Source: CAZXPA01 sp964642485
Lineage (GTDB): Bacteria > Patescibacteriota > Patescibacteriia > UBA2591 > UBA6264
Direction: 5' to 3'
Length of the DNA stretch: 34,250 nt
Assembly (NCBI GenBank): GCA_964642485.1
Contig: CAZXPA010000002.1
Coordinates: 1-34,250, forward strand
How positions within the stretch are numbered: position 1 is the stretch's first letter; the number at the start of each line of letters is the position of its first letter. The position numbers and the translations under genes were made by a program. The notes beneath the pieces were generated by a model. That model was not told the DNA's origin, did no database searches, and saw only the letters and a program-made list of their open reading frames with translations. This document shows positions 29,415 through 34,250 of the stretch, one piece after another.

Positions 29415-31517
29415 ATGTCTGATGAATTTTCATTAGAAAAAACCCGTAATATCGGTATTATTGCCCATATTGACGCTGGTAAAACTACGGTTACCGAGCG
29501 TATTTTATATTATACTGGAAAAAAACATAAAGTTGGTGAGGTTCATAAAGGTCAAGCAGAAATGGATTGGATGGCTCAGGAAAGAGAACGGGGCGTAACC
29601 ATTACTGCTGCCGCCACAACTGTTTTTTGGGCTCCACTTAAACAAAAAGAAATCCGCATTAATATTATTGACACCCCTGGTCACATTGACTTTACAGCTG
29701 AAGTTCAGCGATCTTTACGAGTCCTTGATGGCGGAATAGTTGTTTTTGACGGTGTAGCTGGAGTTGAACCACAATCAGAAACAGTTTATCATCAAGCAGA
29801 AAAATTCAAGATTCCTTTAATTGCTTTTATTAATAAAATGGATCGAGTAGGAGCCAACTTCTATGCTGATTTAGCTTCAATTCATGAACGTTTAACTCCT
29901 AATGCTTACCCTTTACAATTACCAATTGGCGCTGAAGCAGATTTTAAGGGTATAGTTGATTTATTTACCCGCCGGGCCAAAATTTACTTAGACGAAATGG
30001 GGAAAGAAATTAAAGACGAAGAAATCCCAGCAAACCTTAAGGATAAAGTCGAGGAATACCGACATAAATTAATTGAGGCAATTGTTGAACATGATGAAAA
30101 ATTAATGCATCAATATTTAGGGGGCAAAGAACCAGACATTAATGATTTAAAAAAAGTTTTACGGCAGGCAGTTATCAAGAATAAAATAGTCCCTGTCTTA
30201 TGCGGTTCAGCTTTAAAAAATAAAGGAATTCAATTATTATTAGACGCTATTTGCGATTACCTGCCTTCTCCCTTAGACGTTCCACCAATTGAGGGAATTA
30301 TCCCAAAAACTGGTGAGAAACAAACACGTCCTTCGGACAAGGATAAACCTTTTGCTGCTCTGGCTTTTAAAATTGCCACTGATCCTTATGTTGGTCGTCT
30401 ATGTTACCTTCGAGTTTATTCTGGCGCTTTATTAGCAGGCTCATATGTCTTGAATGCCACTACTGGTAACAAAGAAAGGGTCGGACGGATTGTTCAAATG
30501 CATGCTAATCAACGAAAAGAGCTCAAACAGGTTCTTGCTGGAGAAATTGCTGCAATTGTTGGAATAAAAAACACAAGTACTGGCGATACTCTTTGTGCCT
30601 CCGCCCACCCAATCGTTTTAGAATCAATTACTTTCCCTGAGCCAGTTATTTCTGTGGCTATTGAGCCAAAAACTAAAACTGACCAAGAAAAAATGGGCCT
30701 GGCAATTACTAAATTAGTCGAAGAAGACCCAACTTTTAAGGTAAAAACTGATGAAGAAACCGGGCAAACGATCATCTCTGGCATGGGCGAGCTTCATTTA
30801 GAAATCATTGTTGACCGCCTAAAGCGCGAATTTAGTGTTAATGCCAATGTTGGTCAGCCGCGAGTCGCTTACAAAGAAACCATTACTTCAATAGTTGAAA
30901 GTGAAGGAAAATATATTCATCAATCAGGTGGCCGCGGTCAATATGGCCATTGTTGGCTTAAACTTGAACCATTAGAAAGAAATAAAGGATTTGAATTTGT
31001 AGATAAAATCAAGGGGGGGACCATTCCTAAAGAATATATTCCAGCAATTAAAAAGGGCGTAATTGAAGCCATGGCGACCGGGGTTTTAGCTGGTTATCCA
31101 GTTATTGACATGATGACTACTGTTTATGATGGTTCTTTCCATGAAGTTGATTCTTCAGAGGCAGCTTTTAAAATTGCTGCTAATCGAGCTATTCGTGACG
31201 GCGTCAGAAAAGCTAAACCAATCCTTTTAGAACCAGTGATGAAAATTGAAGTTGTTGCTCCAGAAAAATTTATGGGCGAGGTAATTGGTGACCTTAATTC
31301 CAGACGAGCTCAAATTCAAGGGACAAAAACGCGTGGGCAAATAAAATTAGTTGACGCCTTAGCCCCTTTAGCAGAAATGTTTGGCTACACTACTGCCCTA
31401 CGATCAATTACCGAAGGCCGAGGCAGTTCAACTATGGAATTCTCTCATTACGCTCAAGTTCCACGTAATATTCAAGAAGAAATAGTTGGCGAAACAATTG
31501 AGAAAAAAGAAAAATAA
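29415..31517 (+). CDS. fusA: Elongation factor G
   Basis: Translocation GTPase of 700 residues. G1 AHIDAGKTTVTERIL (about 17-31), switch I RGVTITAAATT, G3 DTPGHIDF, G4 NKMD and G5 SALKNKG are all present. Domains II-V follow, with GMGELHLEI in domain III and SGGRGQYGHCWLKLEP in domain IV. The tip loop of domain IV and the C-terminal domain V (GRGSSTMEFSHYAQVP) are intact. Last gene of the str operon. Confidence 0.98.
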   Translation: MSDEFSLEKTRNIGIIAHIDAGKTTVTERILYYTGKKHKVGEVHKGQAEMDWMAQERERGVTITAAATTVFWAPLKQKEIRINIIDTPGHIDFTAEVQRSLRVLDGGIVVFDGVAGVEPQSETVYHQAEKFKIPLIAFINKMDRVGANFYADLASIHERLTPNAYPLQLPIGAEADFKGIVDLFTRRAKIYLDEMGKEIKDEEIPANLKDKVEEYRHKLIEAIVEHDEKLMHQYLGGKEPDINDLKKVLRQAVIKNKIVPVLCGSALKNKGIQLLLDAICDYLPSPLDVPPIEGIIPKTGEKQTRPSDKDKPFAALAFKIATDPYVGRLCYLRVYSGALLAGSYVLNATTGNKERVGRIVQMHANQRKELKQVLAGEIAAIVGIKNTSTGDTLCASAHPIVLESITFPEPVISVAIEPKTKTDQEKMGLAITKLVEEDPTFKVKTDEETGQTIISGMGELHLEIIVDRLKREFSVNANVGQPRVAYKETITSIVESEGKYIHQSGGRGQYGHCWLKLEPLERNKGFEFVDKIKGGTIPKEYIPAIKKGVIEAMATGVLAGYPVIDMMTTVYDGSFHEVDSSEAAFKIAANRAIRDGVRKAKPILLEPVMKIEVVAPEKFMGEVIGDLNSRRAQIQGTKTRGQIKLVDALAPLAEMFGYTTALRSITEGRGSSTMEFSHYAQVPRNIQEEIVGETIEKKEK

Positions 31518-31518
31518 T

Positions 31519-31546
31519 TTGACTTTTACTCTAAAAATGGTATACT
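31519..31546 (+). promoter_or_regulatory. Candidate promoter of tmRNA
   Basis: TTGACT (31519-31524), a 16-nt spacer and TATACT (31541-31546) directly after fusA. It would give a leader of about 160 nt that contains the palindrome at 31555-31695. Confidence 0.6.
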
Positions 31547-31554
31547 TACATTAT

Positions 31555-31695
31555 AAATTCTAAATCCTAATTTCTAAATCCTAAACAAATTCAAAATTCT
31601 AAATTCAAATGTTCCAAACAAAAGATATCTATTCTTAAATTTGAAAATTGAGATTTAAATATTATTTAGAATTTCGGATTTAGGATTTCGGGATT
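31555..31695. repeat. Long imperfect palindrome upstream of tmRNA
   Basis: Repeats of the type AATTCTAAATCCTAA (31555-31610) mirror GATTTAGGATTT and TTTAGAATTTCGG on the right (31639-31695). Confidence 0.75.
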
Positions 31696-31715
31696 CCTGC
31701 CGTAGGCAGGTCATA

Positions 31716-32067
31716 GGGGGTGAAAGGCATCGATAGGAAGATAGAAATGAAAGCGGCTCTTTGTCTTGAGAAAGACATAAAATTTCTCAAAGAAAATAAT
31801 TGCCAACGAAAAGTTAGCTTTTGCTGTTGCTTAAAAAAGCTGCAGCCGCTAAGACTAAAGACTCCTACTATTTAGTTATTAGCGTCAATTCAGTGGGATC
31901 GGTGTTCTGAAGACCTGAACCAGAATACTTAAAAAAATCAGGCTAAGATTTTAGAGATTTGTCTGGTTTAAGCTCTAAAATCCGAAAAAAATTAAACTAG
32001 ACTATAAGAGTAGATGCTCCTCATTAACACTTCTTAGACGGGAGTTCAATTCTCCCCACCTCCACCA
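31716..32067 (+). ncRNA. ssrA: tmRNA (transfer-messenger RNA)
   Basis: Rescues stalled ribosomes. The tRNA-like ends pair (GGGGGTG with CACCTCC) and include the G3-U70 alanine identity pair. T arm is GGGAG-TTCAATT-CTCCC (32040-32056), and CCA is encoded. The tag frame is 31802-31834, read as ANEKLAFAVA then TAA, close in form to E. coli ANDENYALAA. Pseudoknot-like stems fill the rest. The resume codon GCC is inferred from the tag pattern. Confidence 0.95.
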
Positions 32068-32117
32068 CAGAAACAAATTAACAACTAAACAACTTAACAA
32101 TTAAACAAAGAATAAAA

Positions 32118-32149
32118 AAAACAAAATCAATTCCATGGGATTTTGTTAG
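32118..32149 (+). terminator. Hairpin after tmRNA
   Basis: AACAAAATC (32120-32128) and GATTTTGTT (32139-32147) form a 9-bp stem. The T-run is short, so termination may be partial; infC follows. Confidence 0.5.
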
Positions 32150-32174
32150 AATGTTAAAATGTTAAAATGATTTA

Positions 32175-32681
32175 GTGAAGTACTATCGCTTTAACAATCA
32201 AATATCTGCAACCCAGGTTCGCTTGATTGACGAAAATGGTAAACATTTAGGTACAATTGAAACCACTAAAGCCTTAGAGATGGCTCGAGGAAAAGGATTA
32301 GATTTAGTAGAAATCGACCCAAAAGTAGATCCACCAATAGCAAAAATTCTGGATTTTGGTCGATTTAAATATGAACTAAAGAGAAAAGATCGACAACAAA
32401 AAAAACAACATAAGGCCGGCGGTATTAAAGGGATTCGTCTGACACCAAGAATCGGCAAACATGACTTAGAGCTCCGAGTTACTAAGGCTAGAGAGTTTCT
32501 TTTAGAAAAACAAAAAATAAAAATTGAAATGGTTCTCCGGGGCAGAGAAAAAGCCCACTTTGATCTGGCTGAGAAACTGGTGAAACACTTTATTGAATTG
32601 CTTGGCGAAGAAATAAAAATTGAACAACCGCCAAAAAGACAAGGTAGCCGGTTGATTGCTGTGATTAGCCCTACCAAGTAA
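32175..32681 (+). CDS. infC: Translation initiation factor IF-3
   Basis: Discriminates start codons and keeps 30S subunits free. NNQISATQVRLIDENGKHLG opens the N domain, PPIAKILDFGRFKYELKRK ends it, and a lysine-rich linker leads to the C domain (GIRLTPRIGKHDLELRVTKAREFL, QPPKRQGSRLIAVISP). It uses a GTG start: an ATG 8 nt upstream is followed at once by a stop in its own frame. Non-ATG starts are common in infC as part of self-control. First gene of infC-rpmI-rplT. Confidence 0.96.
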   Translation: MKYYRFNNQISATQVRLIDENGKHLGTIETTKALEMARGKGLDLVEIDPKVDPPIAKILDFGRFKYELKRKDRQQKKQHKAGGIKGIRLTPRIGKHDLELRVTKAREFLLEKQKIKIEMVLRGREKAHFDLAEKLVKHFIELLGEEIKIEQPPKRQGSRLIAVISPTK

Positions 32682-32697
32682 GGTAATCTCTAAAATT

Positions 32698-32886
32698 ATG
32701 ACAAAAACACGCAAGTCAATTGCTAAAAGGTTAAAAATAACTAAAAACAAAAAAATCTTGCATCGAACCTGTGGACAAGATCATTTTAACGCTCGTGAAT
32801 CAAGAAAAATCACTAAAAGCAAACGTCGGTACAAACCTCTAAGTAAAAATCTAAGAAAAACACTTAAACAACACTTAAAAAAATAA
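32698..32886 (+). CDS. rpmI: 50S ribosomal protein L35
   Basis: A 62-residue basic bL35. MTKTRKSIAKRLKITKNKKILHR and the later ESRKITKSKRR match the family. It follows infC after 16 bp, and an AAGG lies upstream at a loose spacing. The usual infC-rpmI-rplT order is kept. Confidence 0.93.
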   Translation: MTKTRKSIAKRLKITKNKKILHRTCGQDHFNARESRKITKSKRRYKPLSKNLRKTLKQHLKK

Positions 32887-33018
32887 CCTTACTAAAGTAC
32901 CAATCCTTACTAATAGTACAAATAAATCTATCAGTGAAATTGGTATAAATCCGTACATTCGTAAGGTCCTACTAATTTATTGGTAAAATTAGTATTTATT
33001 TGTAATTTTGTAAGGTCC
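32886..33018. repeat. Intergenic palindrome between rpmI and rplT
   Basis: ACCTTACTAAAGTACCAAT and ACTAATAGTACAAATAAA on the left mirror ATTTATTTGTAATTTTGTAAGGT on the right. In other bacteria this region carries L20 autoregulation sites, so it may have such a role. Confidence 0.6.
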
Positions 33019-33019
33019 T

Positions 33020-33364
33020 ATGTCAAGAGTTAAGCGGGGTAAACTCCACTTGAAAAAAAGAAAAAAAATACTTAAACAGGCCAAAGGTTATCGAGGGGGC
33101 AGAAAGAAAAAAATCAAACTGGCAAAAACAGCTATCCTCAAAGCTGGGGTTTATGCTTACCGTGATCGGCGGACAAAAAAAAGACAAGCTCGAGCTCTTT
33201 GGCAGATTAAAATTAATGCTGCCTGCCGAGAAAATGGCTTAACCTATTCTAAATTTATCTCGGCTCTTAAAAAGAATAAGATTGAACTTGATAGAAAAAT
33301 TTTGGCTGACCTGGCAGAAAACCATCCGAAAATTTTCTTTGAAATTATTAAAATGGTCCGGTAG
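33020..33364 (+). CDS. rplT: 50S ribosomal protein L20, ending inside tRNA-Asp
   Basis: bL20 is an assembly protein of domain II of 23S rRNA. MSRVKRGKLHLKKRKKILKQAKGYRGGRKKKIKLAKTA is the basic helix, and AYRDRRTKKRQARALWQIKINAACRENGLTYSKFI the globular core. The final codons and TAG stop are formed by the first 10 nt of tRNA-Asp, so mature tRNA release and full-length L20 mRNA compete on one transcript. Length is normal (114 residues). Confidence 0.96.
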   Translation: MSRVKRGKLHLKKRKKILKQAKGYRGGRKKKIKLAKTAILKAGVYAYRDRRTKKRQARALWQIKINAACRENGLTYSKFISALKKNKIELDRKILADLAENHPKIFFEIIKMVR

Positions 33365-33430
33365 ATCAATTGGAGGATCGTCTGCCTGTCACGCAGAAGG
33401 TTGCGGGTTCGAGTCCCGTCCGGACCGCCA
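33355..33430 (+). tRNA. tRNA-Asp(GTC)
   Basis: Acceptor GGTCCGG/CCGGACC, discriminator G, anticodon stem TCTGC/GCAGA, loop CTGTCAC with anticodon GTC. CCA is encoded. Overlaps the end of rplT by 10 nt. Confidence 0.95.
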
Positions 33431-33454
33431 TCCACTGTTTAAAACTAAAATACA

Positions 33455-33487
33455 ATAAAAAACCGTCTAAAAAACGGCTTTTTTTAT
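33455..33487 (+). terminator. Terminator after tRNA-Asp
   Basis: AAAAAACCGT pairs with ACGG-C-TTTTTTT around a short A-rich loop. The core is only 4 GC-containing pairs, extended by A-T pairs. Confidence 0.65.
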
Positions 33488-33489
33488 TA

Positions 33490-33565
33490 TGGTGCCCCCA
33501 GCAGGAATTGAACCTGCACTCTTGAGATCCGCAATCTCATGTTTTGTCCATTAAACTATAGGGGC
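33490..33565 (-). tRNA. tRNA-Arg(GCG)
   Basis: Acceptor GCCCCTA/TGGGGGC, D stem GTTT/AAAC with A20 typical of arginine tRNA, anticodon stem TGAGA/TCTCA, loop TTGCGGA with anticodon GCG. CCA is encoded. Most bacteria use ACG (inosine) for this box. Confidence 0.92.
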
Positions 33566-33566
33566 A

Positions 33567-34064
33567 CTATATTCTTAGCCAGCGATTCAGGCGATCAATT
33601 AAAGTTTCTTCTTCTTTACTTAAATCTTCTTCTAAATACTCTTTTAAAATCTTACGAATCTCTAAGGGGTTCTGGCCTTCTAAAGAAACAGAAAGATCTG
33701 GTATTAAAACACTTTTTAAATCAAGATAAAGTCTTTTTGTTTCTGGCGGTCGATAAACAAGACGGAAATTTCTAATTTCTGACCATTCATAGAACCTTGA
33801 CCCGACCATTAAACCATCTTCAAAAACTTTGAACTCAACCTTTATTGGTGTGCGTCTAAGATGGAGAATAAAAATCAGGCCAAATAAAACCAAAAAAAGA
33901 GTAAAAAGAAAATTAGCTGTTAAAAAAGAATAAAAAATGGCGATCACCAGAACAAGACCAACAATCACATACCACGACTTACTTCTCTGGTACTGAGTAT
34001 ATTCTGGAAAGTGCCATTTTAAAATAACTTGACCGTGGTCTTCTTCTTTTTTTTCTTTAGGCAT
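33567..34064 (-). CDS. Membrane protein with two helices and a PH-like C-terminal domain
   Basis: 165 residues: a short polar N terminus, two closely spaced transmembrane helices (about 31-48 and 50-69), then a domain RRTPIKVEFKVFEDGLMVGSRFYEWSEIRNFRLVYRPPE resembling bacterial PH-like domains. The tail is acidic and helical. Function unknown. It ends 1 bp before tRNA-Arg and starts 25 bp after tRNA-Ser, so the three probably share a transcript. Confidence 0.65.
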   Translation of the reverse strand: MPKEKKEEDHGQVILKWHFPEYTQYQRSKSWYVIVGLVLVIAIFYSFLTANFLFTLFLVLFGLIFILHLRRTPIKVEFKVFEDGLMVGSRFYEWSEIRNFRLVYRPPETKRLYLDLKSVLIPDLSVSLEGQNPLEIRKILKEYLEEDLSKEEETLIDRLNRWLRI

Positions 34065-34089
34065 AGTAAATTAAATTATCAAAAATTCA

Positions 34090-34179
34090 TGGCGGTGGGG
34101 GTGGGATTCGAACCCACGGTACCTTTTCAGGTACAGCAGTTTTCAAGACTGCCCGATTCAACCGCTCTCGCACCCCACC
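34090..34179 (-). tRNA. tRNA-Ser(TGA)
   Basis: Acceptor GGTGGGG/CCCCACC, discriminator G, anticodon stem GCAGT/ACTGC, loop CTTGAAA with anticodon TGA, and a long variable arm (GTACCTGAAAAGGTAC). CCA is encoded. Confidence 0.95.
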
Positions 34180-34250
34180 CGATAATAAAATTTTGTGGCG
34201 GTACCTTTTGGACAAAATCCGAACTTTTTTTGACGAAAATCCGGACTGCG

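Noticed and set aside
34180..34250. A further tRNA at the window end
   Set aside because: Only a fragment resembling the tRNA-Ser arm (GGCGGTACCTTTT) is seen; no cloverleaf can be built.

Overview
This window is AT-rich bacterial DNA that looks like a member of the Candidate Phyla Radiation (Patescibacteria, Parcubacteria-like). The reasons are a 16S rRNA gene split by two ORF-less group I introns, almost no recognisable Shine-Dalgarno sequences, GC-rich CCTGCC/GGCAGG palindromes scattered in AT-rich gaps, many homing endonucleases, and short housekeeping proteins. UGA is a stop codon here (three ATGA overlaps end in TGA), so the glycine recoding known from some CPR lineages is absent. The lineage call is inference from these traits; no search was run.

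Layout. 1-457: end of a gene with long internal repeats. 595-1973: thiI (minus) and tRNA-Pro(TGG). 2031-7237 (minus): a MacAB-type export operon with an adaptor, an ATPase and two permeases. 7322-9790: tRNA-Gly, a thioredoxin-DsbD/CcdA fusion and malic enzyme. 9882-10336: a tRNA-Phe locus broken and rebuilt by a GIY-YIG element. 10432-10964: a RelE/RelB-type toxin-antitoxin pair with a visible promoter and operator. 11106-11339: tRNA-Val and tRNA-Ala separated by an 83-nt hairpin element. 11667-12350: a short-chain dehydrogenase. 12490-17025 (minus): nlpC-like gene, cca, rlu, cmk, rplS, a LAGLIDADG endonuclease and tRNA-Leu. 17044-17226: tRNA-Val(GAC) and tRNA-Ile. 17584-19867 (minus): 16S rRNA with introns at about E. 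coli positions 516 and 1498, bracketed by a processing stem; no 23S or 5S gene follows. 20081-21749 (minus): rpsP, khpA, trmD. 21886-25959: an RmlA-like nucleotidyltransferase, a second LAGLIDADG endonuclease, a membrane nuclease, a RecB/Cas4-like nuclease and a small membrane protein. 26255-27238: tRNA-Pro(GGG), a third type of homing endonuclease and a displaced tRNA 3' end. 27252-33430: rpmB, an M50 protease, the str operon (rpsL, rpsG, fusA), tmRNA, infC-rpmI-rplT and tRNA-Asp. 33490-34179: tRNA-Arg(GCG), a membrane protein and tRNA-Ser.

Most genes serve translation: ribosomal proteins, tRNA modification and CCA addition, initiation, elongation and ribosome rescue. Around them sit several kinds of small mobile DNA. 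The most striking is a 58-bp palindromic element that folds into two hairpins on a closing stem. It occurs three times: in frame inside thiI, in frame inside rlu (adding 20 codons to each), and in the 16S leader. Differences between copies fall in loops or as compensatory stem changes. The second is the association of homing endonucleases with tRNA genes: three of four abut or overlap a tRNA, and two leave displaced tRNA fragments, as if insertion had rebuilt the tRNA. The third is a shared architecture in most intergenic gaps, which are imperfect palindromes built from short degenerate repeats.
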